Assembly (NCBI GenBank): GCA_021399435.1
Contig: JAJTUP010000021.1
Coordinates: forward strand, 1-64,000
Reading direction: 5' to 3'
DNA length: 64,000 nucleotides
Origin: Diaporthe sp. PMI_573
Taxonomy: Eukaryota > Ascomycota > Sordariomycetes > Diaporthales > Diaporthaceae
Of this stretch, positions 29,601-41,200 are shown in pieces. Below the pieces are notes generated by a model. It ran no database searches. It saw only the letters and a list, made by a program, of their open reading frames with translations, and was not told the DNA's origin. The first letter of the stretch is position 1. Each line of letters begins with the position of its first letter. A program made the translations under genes and the position numbers.

Positions 29601-31939
29601 GGGTATTATGGATTGAAGGAATTCTTTTTCTTCCTCAGGAGATTTTTCTTTCGAAGAGAGATGGTCCTGGATCTCTTGAATAGATACTCTATAGATCTAG
29701 GACCTATCTCTTTTAGCGAATCGAAAAAGGGCTACACTGGAAATCTGGGCTATAATAGGGTTGTTTAAAGAAAAAGCTAAGGTCTGGGGTTCTGAGGTCG
29801 AAATAATAGTCAAAGATTCTAAGGGCGAAGTTAAGGGGCGAGAGGGCAAACAGGAGAGCTGGCAGATGTTTGAGGTAAAAGAAATAGAGCTATTTTTCCA
29901 GTCTATAGTAGGGTTGTGGTAAGAGAGCCACGAACGCCCTAAAATAGCTGAATAGCCTGAGATCTTTATAACTTGAAAAATCAAAGTTTCGAGGTGCTGG
30001 TCGATCTGGAGACGAATATCGACTTTATAAAGAATATCTCCAGCAGAAGACTTCCTTCCATCTACTACTAAGAGGGCTTTAGGGTGAGTTTTCTTCCGAA
30101 GGGGGAATTTCTGAGAAAGGGCGAAGTTGAAGTCGATAAAATAAGAGGTAGCTCCTGAATCAACCATAATAGATCCAGAAGTTCCAGAAAAGGTAGCAGG
30201 AAGGACGAGGGGGGCCTTATTTCCAAGGTTTAAAGAGTGAATAAATTGGGTTGAGGTAGGGGCTGAAATAGGCTGAAAACCGGGTGTGCTGGGTGTAGAA
30301 AACGGGGTCGAAAATGGCTGAAAAACGGGCGTGCTGTGGGTCGAATTCGGAGAGGGGGCCCCTGCGGGGTCGCTAGGGCTGCTGGGGCCCCCTGCAATGG
30401 CTGAAGTTACAGGGGCTTCAGGCCCAGGGGGGGGTTCGGGGAACAGGGGGTCGAAAATGGCCTGTGCAGGCCTACAGGGCTCAGGCTTCAGGGGCCTTAC
30501 AGGAGGCGTCTGGGCCCCCAGGGGGTCGGGAAACGGTCCTTCTGGTTCCTCCGTCAATCCATCAGGGTTAAGGTCGTCCTCTAGGTCGTATATAGAGGAA
30601 TTTTCGGAGGATTTTTTGGTATCGCTATCGATTGAATCCTCCACTGATGGTGGCCCATAGGGGGTCGAGAAGGTTGGGCGTAAATCGGGCTGTGGAATGG
30701 GCTGTGGCTAGGTCAGATCTGATTCAAGGGCTGAAAAATAATTCCGACAGCTGATAGGAGCGGGTAAAATAGGCTGTGGGCTATCTACCCGCTCTCTTTT
30801 CCCATATTATAGGGAATAAGAGCCGTCAAAGAAGTAGGGGTAGCGGTAGGGGTCGAATTTAGAGGCAGAGAAGCTAGGAGGGCCGAGGTAGAAGCATAAG
30901 AAATATTTGAGAATTTCTTTCTCCCAGGGTGAGGGCAGTCCCGAACAAAGTGGCCAGGCTGGCCACAGTAGGTACAGAGATTATTAGCCCTACGGTAGGC
31001 CTTCCTCTGGGTAGAGTCGAGTTCCATAGGGCCAGGGGGTAAGACAGGGGTAGTAGGGTGAATAGTAGGCGGGTTGGGAGCCAAAACCGGGGGCTGAATT
31101 CTTTTTTTTTCCTTCTGGCGGGCAAAGAGGTCGTTATCCAGAGAAATACACTTATTCGCGTAAGAAGAAAAATCCAGAGGCATGTCTCGGCCAACCAGGA
31201 GGTCCTTAAGGTTCTCTTTTAGACCTCTACGGAAGTAAGTGATTTTTACCGTATTGGAGGTCTAGCCGAGAATAGAGACGAGGGGGACGAATTTTGAATA
31301 ATAGGCTGAGCAGGAGGTTTCCTGTTTTAGAGCCCATAGGTCTCTTTCAGCAGTACCGAGGGCATCTAGGTCGTCAAAGGCAGCTTGAAGGGCTGAGAAG
31401 AATTCCGAATAGGTAATAAAATCGGAGAGGCTAGTAGAAAGGTCGAGGTGGGGGGAGAACTAAGAAAGGGCCGAATCTCGGAGGAAGGAGGCTAAATAGG
31501 CTATTTTAGCCAAATCTACCAAGAAGCGAAATAAGTCCGAAGAAAAGACTAGTTACAGTTGGGTAGCAAAAAATCTAAATTTTTCCTTACCCCCTGAATA
31601 GGGGTCAGGAGGCGAGAGGCAAGGAACCAAGGGCTGAGAGGGTAGCTAGGACGAGAAGGAGGCGGAAGCTGAAGGAAAGATTTCCTTCTGGGCAATTCTT
31701 TATCCTAGAGTATAGAACGCGAAGAGAACTGCCCTACCCAGACCATCTATATCTTCAGGAAAGATAGGGCCCTGAATAGAGGTCTGGGAGGTAGACTAGC
31801 CTCCTCGAGAGAAGGTAGAGAGGACGAGGGTAATCTAAGGGCCAGAGATTCCAGAAGGCAGTAGTGGATTAATTCCCACAAAATCCCTAGGGATAGAGGG
31901 GAGGAAATCAAAAAGGGTCTACCAGTCTAAAGTCATCAT
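26640..31939 (-). pseudogene. Chromovirus Gag-Pol with chromodomain, degraded
   Basis: Order on the minus strand: Gag from about 31939 (ERDLWALKQETSCSAYYSKF; zinc knuckle CTYCGQPGHFVRDC near 30965), a proline-rich linker, aspartic protease (VDSGATSYFID near 30165), reverse transcriptase (YVVYIDDILIFSDSKEEHAR near 29040, active-site YIDD), and RNase H (LSVLTDHSNLSAF near 28370). The integrase has its zinc finger near 27900-27770 (HSHPAAGHPGV, CSICSRIKPS), a catalytic core with SDRGSIF, and a GPF/Y-like GPFEISQKISPYAYKLKLP near 26990. A chromodomain follows at 26645-26850 (FLVSWVGYNTPTWEPLENIS). Breaks: stops at former Gln, Trp and Arg codons (e.g. HP*SDG*TEA near 27415) and a frameshift at the run of nine or ten Gs at 26840. 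Non-autonomous today. Confidence 0.9.
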
Positions 31940-31992
31940 GGAAACCAAGAGGGGACGAAAAGAGGTAGGAAGATAGGGCAGTCAGATCAAGC

Positions 31993-32475
31993 TGTTAAAA
32001 ACACCTAGATTAAGGGCAGAGGGCTAAGGGTAGAGGGACATAGTAAGGCTGTAGTCAAGATATTCTTCAACACCTCACAGAGAACAAATTCAAGGAAGGA
32101 GGAGGCAAGCTAGGTATAGGAGGGAAAAAGTTAATCTGACTGAAGAACTAACTATCTATCTGAGAGGAAAAGGCTAGGTATATATACATAGAAGGTTCGG
32201 ACCTTCAGAGAGGTATATTCCTCCAACGGAGAGAATAATGACTCGAGAAAAACAGGGGCTAGAAAGAGAAATGGGAAAGGGCGGAAGGAATAACTCCGAT
32301 AAGAAGATTCTGCCAAGCTAGGCTAGCTGGTTTCTCTACTTATATCTAGAGGCTTGCATAGATAGCCTATTCTTTCTGAAGGAGGCGGATAGGGGCTGAG
32401 GGAGGCTGGAAGGGCTTTGAAGGGGCTGAAGGAGGCTGAAGGGGTCTGGGGGTCTGAAGGAGGCTGTTTATAACA
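31993..32475 (-). repeat. Chromovirus 5' LTR
   Basis: 483 bp, same length as its partner. Fewer transitions than the left LTR (it keeps GGCTGTTTATAACA where the left has GGCTATTTATAACA). A primer-binding site should lie just below 31993 (GCTTGATCTGAC on minus); its tRNA is not identified. Confidence 0.88.
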
Positions 32476-32480
32476 ATAAG

Positions 32481-32571
32481 GATTAGGGCCGGTAGGAGGA
32501 GGCTGAGAAGCTAAACGTAGAGATAATAGAGACTTTTAAGACTAAGCTTGGGGCTAACTATCCTGACATAC
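32481..32571 (+). pseudogene. Last TPR fragment of the NLR gene
   Basis: Continues the 126-bp repeat pattern after the chromovirus (EEAEKLNVEIIETFKTKLGA, then NYPDI). Ends where a new LTR begins at 32572. Confidence 0.8.
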
Positions 32572-32722
32572 TGTTACGGGGCGCAGTGTTTTGCGTAGCT
32601 AGTGTAATGAATTTTTCTTGGCCGTCCGTACTATAAGTACCAGACAAGCTTCTGTCCCTCTCAAGGGCCGAAGCAACAATTTAATTCATTCTTCTATTAT
32701 TATTATTTAATAACCTGTAACA
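32572..32722 (+). repeat. Short LTR, TGTTAC...GTAACA
   Basis: 151 bp with matched six-base terminal inverted repeats TGTTAC/GTAACA and a TATAAG box (32630). No partner LTR or TSD seen. It interrupts the TPR unit. Size and ends fit copia-type LTRs. Confidence 0.55.
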
Positions 32723-32826
32723 TTATCTGATTAGAACCAACACACCCTGCTTTTATTGCCTTCATGGCCCTTCCGGCCCTTTTTTATTATCTCTTCTTTC
32801 TTTGTGTTGGAGCCCTTAAGTGGTTT

Positions 32827-33290
32827 TCTCTCTCTCTCTCTCTGAGGGGCAGAGTTGTGACAGTTAAATATACATTATATATTTCAATATACAAATATAC
32901 AATATACATGTATATTTGTATATTGTATATCCTAAGGTCTTGTATATTTGTATATTGTATATTTGTATATTTGTATATTAGATATACAAATATACAAATA
33001 TATAATTTCTAAAAATAGAAATATTCTAAATTAATATATAATATAAAGCTAAAACTTACCTTAAACTTTATTTTAAATAATTAAGTTGTAAGACTTATAA
33101 AGGGTATAGGTTTATTTTTTTTTAATATTAATCTTTTTTTTATATAATGTATATTATATATTTGTATATCTTAAGGTCTTGTATATTTGTATATTGTATA
33201 TCTTAGGGTCTTGTATATTTGTATATTGTATATTTGTATATATTGTATATCTGTATATTTATATATTTGTATATTTGTGTATATTTAGAA
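32827..33290. repeat. (TC)n tract and TATATTTG-type AT minisatellite
   Basis: A TC microsatellite at 32828-32843 is followed by AT-rich repeats of tatatttgtatattg with interspersed ccTAAGGTCTTG (32930, 33172, 33205). Contains the palindrome atatacatgtatat near 32905. Small open frames here are repeat artefacts. Confidence 0.7.
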
Positions 33291-34699
33291 CTCTGCTGAG
33301 GGGCCAGCAGAACGCGCACCTATGCTCGGCTTGGTGTCCCGTTTTTACTGGTAATCTGGCCCGGGCTGAGCTAACTGTGTGACCTTTAAAGACTAAGGAG
33401 AAAGCTTACAACTAACGAGTCGGTCTAAAGCTTGCCTGTTCTTTATAATCATGAGCAGAATTATCTTACCGACGCCTAATTAAAACTGCCGAGAGAATGC
33501 CTTGCCGGCAAGAGAGATATGTAACTAAACTAAAGACAAGAGAAGCATAACTAAAGCATATAGAAAGAACCCTGCTTTTAAATCTGCTCTTTTGCCAAGA
33601 TTCTAAAGGGTACCCTCTCGACTAAGCTTTACGCCTAAAGTATAAATATTAGCCATTATGCCGGGAATTGTTTTACGGTAATAGCTGAAGCTTTGGCAAA
33701 GCAATATATTTGCTTGTAAAACGCTTAGTTAAGAGAGGATTAGACTTTTACGGGATTTAACTATAAGTATATTAGCCCGATTACGTAAGCAGACATGCTT
33801 ACGTAATACTAAATAAAATAAGGATTATAATAATATATATTACTTATATATAATAAAACCTCGAAATAAAATAAAAGAATAAGAAGCCTAAATAATAAAT
33901 AAATAAAAATATTTCTTTCTTTAATAACTTATTAATTATTAGGGCTATAAGGCTAAGACCTATATATCTTGCATACTAATAACCCATACTATAATATAAG
34001 CCAATAATATATGCTTACGTAATCTGCTTACGTAAGCCGGTTTCTAGAACCTTCTACCTAGTGGGTCGGCAGAAACTATATATATACCTCGACCCACCTT
34101 CTTTGGATCTAGTCTATTCGACCCACTTCCAAGGAATTCCATATTACGTAATAATATACTAATGATTAGCTAATAGATTACTAATTACCACTTGGAAATT
34201 AGTAATTAATAAATTCTCGAATATTCTATAGACCCTCTTTTAAAGCTATAAATAAGCGGGTCCTCTCTCGAGAATAAGCCAGATAAGCAAGCAAGCAAGC
34301 AACCAAAAAAAAAAATCTAACAATAATACTATTATCTTTATACTATTATTATTTGATTACATAATCATCCCCTCGATCCTCACGTGACCTCCAAGAATTA
34401 ATACTCTAGTTAAGCCTTCTTTAATCCATCTTAGTATCAAAGAGGGTAATGAAATTCTTGGCATCCTCTAGGACAAGGATATTTAAAAGTTATTAGTTTC
34501 TTTTGTAAAAAACCTTTAGTATAAAGTATGTTAGCTGTGCGCGCTTAAAGGCACTAAAAAACCCAATCTTTAGTATATCTGCGGATTGTATCTAAGAATA
34601 AAAATGGCCTATACTTATAAATAGGTAAACTTAATCCTATTGCCTGCTAGTATTGCCAAATCTATTAGGCATATTTATTAACTTATAATTAGAACCCTC
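33291..34699. other. AT-rich remnant region, no intact gene
   Basis: A GC-richer patch at 33290-33390 may be LTR-derived. 34015-34380 looks like a gypsy LTR/leader (CGACCCACCTTC twice, TATAAATAAG near 34245, AAGCAAGCAAGCAAGC, polyA), upstream of the plus-strand reverse-transcriptase relic. Not proven by a second copy. Confidence 0.35.
33780..33807. repeat. Perfect 12-bp inverted repeat with 4-base loop
   Basis: ATTACGTAAGCA, gaca, TGCTTACGTAAT. The same word recurs at 34015-34036 (cttacgtaatctgcttacgtaagc), so it may mark transposon ends. Confidence 0.75.
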
Positions 34700-36135
34700 T
34701 ATAAGAGGGCGGGAGTTAAAGTATATTCAGTAGACAATTATCTATCTAACAGATTAATTCTAGAGGGAATAGTTAACTAAAAGCCAAACCATAAAGCAAA
34801 AATTAGAGATGCTATAAATTAGAACTGTAGATATAAATATAACCTTTGGATACGGCCAAAATTCTCTGAAATTAAGAGAAGATCTCGACTTACTCCTAAT
34901 TATTTGGAATAGATTATAAAGGATAATTGTAACGGCTTTTTGATTAAGGAAAGAAATATATTTGCCTATCTCTTGTTTAATAAAGAAAAGGCTCTTGCCT
35001 GGAACTAGTTTTATATAACTTAAATTAGTATAGATGTTACTTTACCTTAAATGATTAAAATTATGCCATATAAGGCCTACTAGGCAAGGACAATTGAGTT
35101 GCCTAGAGCCCTTAGAGTGACAGCTATTAAAATGCTAAGAGAAAAAGAGGCAAGTAGCGTTATTAAAGAGTCTTACACGGCATATTAGAATAGCTGGTTC
35201 CTAGTTAAGAAAAAGGACTTAGGATACCGGCTAATTAATAATATCTCTAAAAGAAATAGGGTTACAATTAGAGACGCCTTTATACCTCTAGTAGTAGACA
35301 AATTTGTAGAGGAATTTATAATGTGTAAAATTTTCTCTCTTCTAGATTTCTTCTCAGGCTATAATTAGGTTAAGCTTGATGAGAAGAGCCGTAATATGAT
35401 GATATTTGCAATATTAATCAGATTATTTTAATAATGTGGCCTACCTATAGGTGCCACTAATTCTGTAGCCTAGTTTATATAATGCATAGTGCAACTATTG
35501 TATAACTTAATTCTCTTAATCTACAGACCTTTTTTAGACAATGTAGCTGTTAGAAGTCCCGACATGAATTATAATAATAAGGAGATTCCTGATCTGCCCG
35601 GAGTTAGAAGATATATGGCGGAATATATTAAGAATTTTAATGACGTTTTCTATAATGTAGAACTAGCTGGCACGGCTATTAATGCCCGCAAGTTAAAATG
35701 GTATAAGCGTTAAACTGACATTATTAAATATATATACGGTACTCTTGGCTAAGCGCCAGTAGACAAGAAGATTGTTAAGATTAGGAAATAGGAAAGCTAT
35801 AAAAAATTTTTAGGTCTAGTCTTTTGTCGGCCTTGTTAACTATTACCGGGCATAGATGCTATTCTATAGGATTATTGCCAGGCCGCTCTTTAACCTCCTT
35901 AAGAAAGAAATACTATTTTATTGGTTAGAAGAATGCCAGAAAGCCATAGACGCATTAAAGGTAACTATTATAACTAAACCGTATCAGATAAAAGGAAAGA
36001 TAATAAAGGTTAAAAGCAGAATATAAGGCTTTAAAGTAGCCTTTTAAATAGTTTTTAAGGAGAATAGAAGAAAAATATTATAAGAAAATAATTATTATAA
36101 TAAAGGAAAGGGTAATAATAGTAATAGTGACAAAT
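34700..36135 (+). pseudogene. Gypsy reverse-transcriptase relic, RIP-mutated
   Basis: Plus-strand frame with stops: YRLINNISKRNRVTIRDAF near 35230, KIFSLLDFFSGYN*VKLDEK near 35330, GLPIGATNSVA near 35440, then an open stretch 35489-35713 including PFLDNVAVRSPDMNY, GVRRYMAEYIKNF and ELAGTAINARK. This is the RT palm and connection region of a gypsy lineage common in fungi; the YxDD-equivalent is PFLDNV. Stops replace Gln and Trp. The sequence is cut at 36135 by the copia element and may resume after 43774, but no domain is recognisable there. Confidence 0.75.
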
Positions 36136-36343
36136 TGTTGAATGGCCTTTGCCATATGGCGTAATGTACGTACGTACGTTTCTGTGCAATTAGTTCTGAA
36201 TTCGTTAATATCTGTCTAAACTATGAAACAAGCGGGGAAGTCCGCACGCAGACCTAAGAGGTCTGCATACACTCCCTTGCTGGATTAGTCATCCTCCCTA
36301 GCCAAGATGGCTATATGCGATTAGCCTTAGTGGTATTCCAACA
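36136..36343 (-). repeat. Copia 3' LTR
   Basis: 208 bp. Keeps TACGTACGTACG where the other LTR has TATATATATATA, i.e. less mutated. Confidence 0.88.
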
Positions 36344-38214
36344 CTGGGGGTCTTTTGTTTTCTAATCGCATACTCCCTTTAGGCCGGTCAAGCAAGTTGA
36401 ATTACTCGTACGCCCTTTCCCATAGCAAACGAAAATCACCCTGGCCAGGCAGGTTGTACTGCCCTGGTTTTGTGATTATGCGGTATAAGCAAAACTCTAC
36501 CTGATGTTCTATATCAAGCATTTATTACACTAACTTTCTCAGCCTTCTTCTCAGCACCCTTTCTAACCTGCTTTCCAACTACCTTTTCTCACAACTCCTA
36601 TTGTACTGGCCAGAAGGTGCTAGATAGGACTGTTGCCTGTGACTCACTCGTACAAGTGACCCTTTTTCCCAGCCAGTTAATATGGTCTGTACACAGTGCC
36701 CTTCTGGTGCCAGCACAAAAACCTCACGCCTTTCGCCTTTTACTTCAACCTTCCCTCTTCCTCTTCTCTATCACACAACACTCTCTCTCTCTCTTACATA
36801 CACACACATGTATACCTTGTGTGTCGTGTGATCCAAAACATCTTCAAAACTTACCCCCATCGTCACCAAATCTTTCACACAATGTCTAATCGTGGTTCTT
36901 CGCGCGGCCCTCGCGGGTCGCCTCTCTCTCCGTACGCTTTGCCTGTGCCTGTATCTGCCGTTGTGGCACCTGTCCCTATTCCACAGGCAGGCCCTGCCCA
37001 GTCTCCTCTCGTGCCTCTCTTTGATACTTTAACATACATTCCTGGTCTGACTATAAGCTGTCGGATTATAACCCTCCCGACCAGTTACTTTCTAAATCAT
37101 ACTTTCCTGGCCTCCCTTGTCATTAATATCTGTATAACCTTCTTCCCACTATTATTCCTGCTCTAACATTTTTAAAGGATACTAAGCGTACAATTGCCAT
37201 ACTCCTCTCGCACAATATTTAAATACTGTGTAATATTAATATACAGCCGGTCGACATTATTGCCCACATTATTTGTCGTCTAAGCTACTACTATGCAATC
37301 CTGATTTAGTTATATAGTCAGGATGGCAATTAATGCACCAAATGCTTGCACAGTTTACCTAATGTATGCTGGTTTAAGGGGTATTTTCGGCTGCCTGAAT
37401 TTTAGGGGGGTGCTTGTGCGGGTTGCGTCTAGCAGTCACAGGGTTGCCAGTGCCCTTATTATGAGAACTACTAGCCGCGTAGAGCCCGTGCTCATAGAGG
37501 AGGTCGTGGAGGTTATAGTGGCCGTAGTAGTAGAAATAGTCCAGATAATGGTAGCCTAAGACCCTCTCGTAGCCCGGTAACCTTAGAGGGCATCAAGCAG
37601 GAGATTAAGCAGGAGGATAAGGGTTCCCTAATTAATCCGTACGCCTTTAGACATATAGTCGAGTAGGCATATCCTGGGTCTTGGGTTTATATAATAATTT
37701 TCCTGTACACTATAGCCAAAATTTAATTCTCCTCTCACCACTTTTTCTTTATATAAATGCTCCCTGGCAATTATAAAAAGTTTCCTGTCGTGTAGTTGCT
37801 AAATCCTATAGCCTTGTACAATCCCCTTGGGTCCTGGGTGTAGCCTTTAAGGTCCATTATACGGCCTAAGGTATCCTGGTTCTGTCCTAAGGGGTCCTGA
37901 CTATATCCTGAGGTATCCTGGTTATATCCTTATACATCCTAGAGTATCCTAGCCATATCTTTTATATATCCTAGGTCTGTCCTGAGCCTGTCCTAGCTGT
38001 ATCTTTTATACGTCCTAAAGCTGTCCTACTTGCATCCTTGGCCTGTCTATTGTATGTCCTGGGCCTATTCTGGGCCTATTCTGGGCCTGTCTCCCTTCAG
38101 TCCTTAAGTTTTTATACAGCTATCCTGCAGCCTTTTCTTCTTGTCCTCATACCCTCCAGTCAATTTCTTCTTATCCTCGTACCCTCCAGTTAAGCACCTC
38201 TTCCCTTATTCCTT
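36344..38214 (+). other. Extra module of the copia element with plus-strand open frames
   Basis: Between RNase H end and the 3' LTR. Plus-strand frame with MSNRGSSRGPRGSPLSPYAL at 36882, proline-rich, open to 37166. An Arg/Gly-rich stretch at 37480-37560 (reading PRRARAHRGGRGGYSGRSSR) is followed by SRSPVTLEGIKQEIKQED near 37570-37620. Preceded by CT-rich DNA (CTCTCTCTCT at 36781). From 37825 to 38130 a degenerate TCCT minisatellite follows. It looks like a Gag-type or accessory gene antisense to the host element; function unknown. A nested fragment is an alternative. Confidence 0.45.
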
Positions 38215-41200
38215 CTAGCTAAGGCATTCTACATATGCCTCCACCCTGATCTTTAAAGTATTTGTCAAGATTAGCTTTTCCAATGCTCCATTTGGTGCCT
38301 TCTTCGTACAAGCATTAGCTGAGTTATCCTTCCCATCAATCCACCATACTTTAGAAATTTCTTTCTTTTCGTACACTTCCCTTAGTAACATGATGTCAAT
38401 TATTAGTCTCTTCTCATCTATTATGCCCAGCCTAACTAGACAGTTATACAATAATCTTAAATCTATACAAATAACGACTAGAATTCTTGGTATTTCCAGA
38501 TAGGTCATAATCTAGTTAAGTGTCATATTAAGTGCCATACTATTGTCAAATCCAGTCATTATTCCATACAGCTTACTCGCTAGTATGCTTCGAGTTACTC
38601 TTTTATACTTAGTTAAGCTCTAATAAATAATATTTCTACAGATTTCAAAGTCTTCTCTCGTACAGCCAGCTTCTATTGCCAGTACAATAATAAATCCTAG
38701 CTATAAGCTAAGATCTATATTATTAGCAAAAGACCCGTCTGTAAAAACATAGAGCTTTATACATTTAAGGTCCAGTAGTATAAATATTATTCCTCTTTTA
38801 GGATTTTCCATTTGCCACTTAATTTATATATTGAGTGCCTCTATATCTTTCTTCTCGGGATTCTTAATTTGTATAGCTACTAATAGATTAAACGCTACTT
38901 CCGGTTAACATATTAAAGCAATATATACACTCTTCGCACATTAGGCAATATATTGTTAGGGTGCATCTTTGGCCTCTAGGTTAATTGGGACCAGATTTGC
39001 CACTTAGCCCTTCTATATAAAGGTAATGTTGTCCCCATTAAACTCAATCTTCCCTCTATTAAACTTAATTAATTGTTTTGGCTCTAGGATTTACTTATCC
39101 TTCGCGCAGAACTTTCTATTATATAGTTCCTCTTCTTCTTTTCTAGAGAATTAAATAGTTACAAAGCCAAAAGTATTATCTGTCTATATCCCAGTAATTT
39201 TAAAGTTATATAATCTATTTATAGTAAACAACAAGTATAGATTATACATCAAGACCTTTATCTCTAAAACTTTAGTATAGTATAAATAATATATCTTATA
39301 CTAGTACAGACCTGACTCTACTAGTCCGTATAATGGCTTCTAAATTAGGAGTATAGTTCCTAATAGGTACTAATTATATAGCTTAACTGGCAGCTCTGCC
39401 AGAATAATATAAGTAAGGGGGTTATATAATTAGGTATAGGCTTGTGTAATGTCCCTTAATTCTCCTTGGTAGTAAAAGTGTAGTATAAGGGTTGGTCTTA
39501 GTGTAAGGATAAGTCTCTGGCTTATCCTTTAAATAATAAGAGCTTGGGTTAGAATTGCCTCCTTTTCTAAGTCTCTATACCCTTATACGACTAGCCTAGA
39601 CTTTTCTATCGGCTTAGTCGACCTATTCTTTACCTCTTGTACCATCCTTGTCTTAAAAATCCGGAGCCTACTATATTATCTTATATCATACTAAATAAAT
39701 TAGAAGACATCCTTACTGGCTAGTATATCTATTTCTAGTATATTAGACTCTTTAAATAGTCTTCCAGGAGTAGTAATAATATTGTCTTGGCAAAGTTTGA
39801 CTGCTAAATCATACAAGTCCTTCTCCTTCTGGGTGAGAAAAACACCCGGCAGCTGTAGCATATATATAACAAAGGTTAGTCGTACGGCAGCTTTACGTAG
39901 GCGCCCTCTTTTTCTGGGCTGGGTACTTTATATAACGGCCTTTCTTAGCCGGCCTCTTTGCCTGGTAGAAGGTTATTCTTATATAACAGGTTCCAGTATA
40001 TCCAACTCGTCTTGAGAAATGGTTTCTACTATATAGTAATATAGTTTAACATATATTGCCCGTATTTAAATTAGTCCATTTGTCATACCTACTGTAATTA
40101 TATGTCCCTTAATACTGTCGACTTTGTATAGTCCTCTCCACCCCTTATTTTCTCTCTAGATCAGGACATTACTTTAAATCAGTAGAGATAGGGTAGATTA
40201 AAGGTCCGGGCCATTTCTAGTATTAATCGTATAGTTAACTTCTACCTCGGCTCGGATCGTATATAGCATCTTTATTGCTTTCTAAACTACCAATACTCGT
40301 CGTACAATATCTAGTAAAAGTAATAAGTCTTGTAATATCTATAGGTATACTCCAAAAACTAGAAGTATTAGTATAATGCCATTTAGTCCCACAATATCGT
40401 TTAGTGCCTTCACGGCCATCTATAAGAGTATTTTGTCGTCCATACAGTAGCCAATCTCCGCCTTCAAGATCTCAAAAGCTCTTCTCAGAAGGCCGTACAA
40501 GCATTCAACCTTACCCAAAGCCCAGTATACCTCTACAGGCATTTCTTTATATATAATTCCCATAATCTTTACATTATTCCGGAATTCCTCTAAAGCAAAG
40601 TTGGTTCCCGGATTATATATAATATAGTCTGGTAGACTAATGTATGTATAGATCCAGCACTTGTATAGTATATTCCAGGTATCTTATACAGAAAGAGAGT
40701 TAAGAAATATAGCTGCTTGGAAACTTGTATCTAAGTCGATAATATAGAATGCATTCCTTCTATCTAGGTATATAATATCAATAACTACTTTGTAGTTAAA
40801 GTGGCTTTCGTCTTTAATTAAAAACTTAAATCTCCTTAGTAATAAATTGTACAGCTAGCAAAAGTAGCAGAATTTCTAAATCTTGTCCAGAATTACCTCT
40901 TCTACATCATTATACCCTGCATCCTTTAACAGCTTATATAGTCTATCTGTACAGAAGTGCCCAAATTGTCTATAGAGTCTCCTAAGCTGTAGCTCTATAA
41001 GAAATACTCCAGCCTCCATACAGCTTATATTAAAGAATACATGTCCCCATTTCCTAACCACCGAAATAGTTATATCCCTTTATATAATAACATCTAATAA
41101 GTTATTAAAATATGCCTTCAGCCTATCTATATTATATAGAGAAAAAAGAAAGGAGGTTAATATATCTAAAATGTAGTATATAATGCTTCCTAGCTGGTTT

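Larger units (their letters stand above)
26096..32475 (-). mobile_element. Ty3/gypsy chromovirus inserted in the NLR gene
   Basis: Two 483-bp LTRs (26096-26578, 31993-32475), TGTTA...TAACA termini, flanked by ATAAG at 26091-26095 and 32476-32480. The coding strand is minus, so the 5' LTR is the right one. The LTRs differ at about ten sites, virtually all transitions. It sits between TPR units of the NLR gene, which resumes at 32481. Confidence 0.93.
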
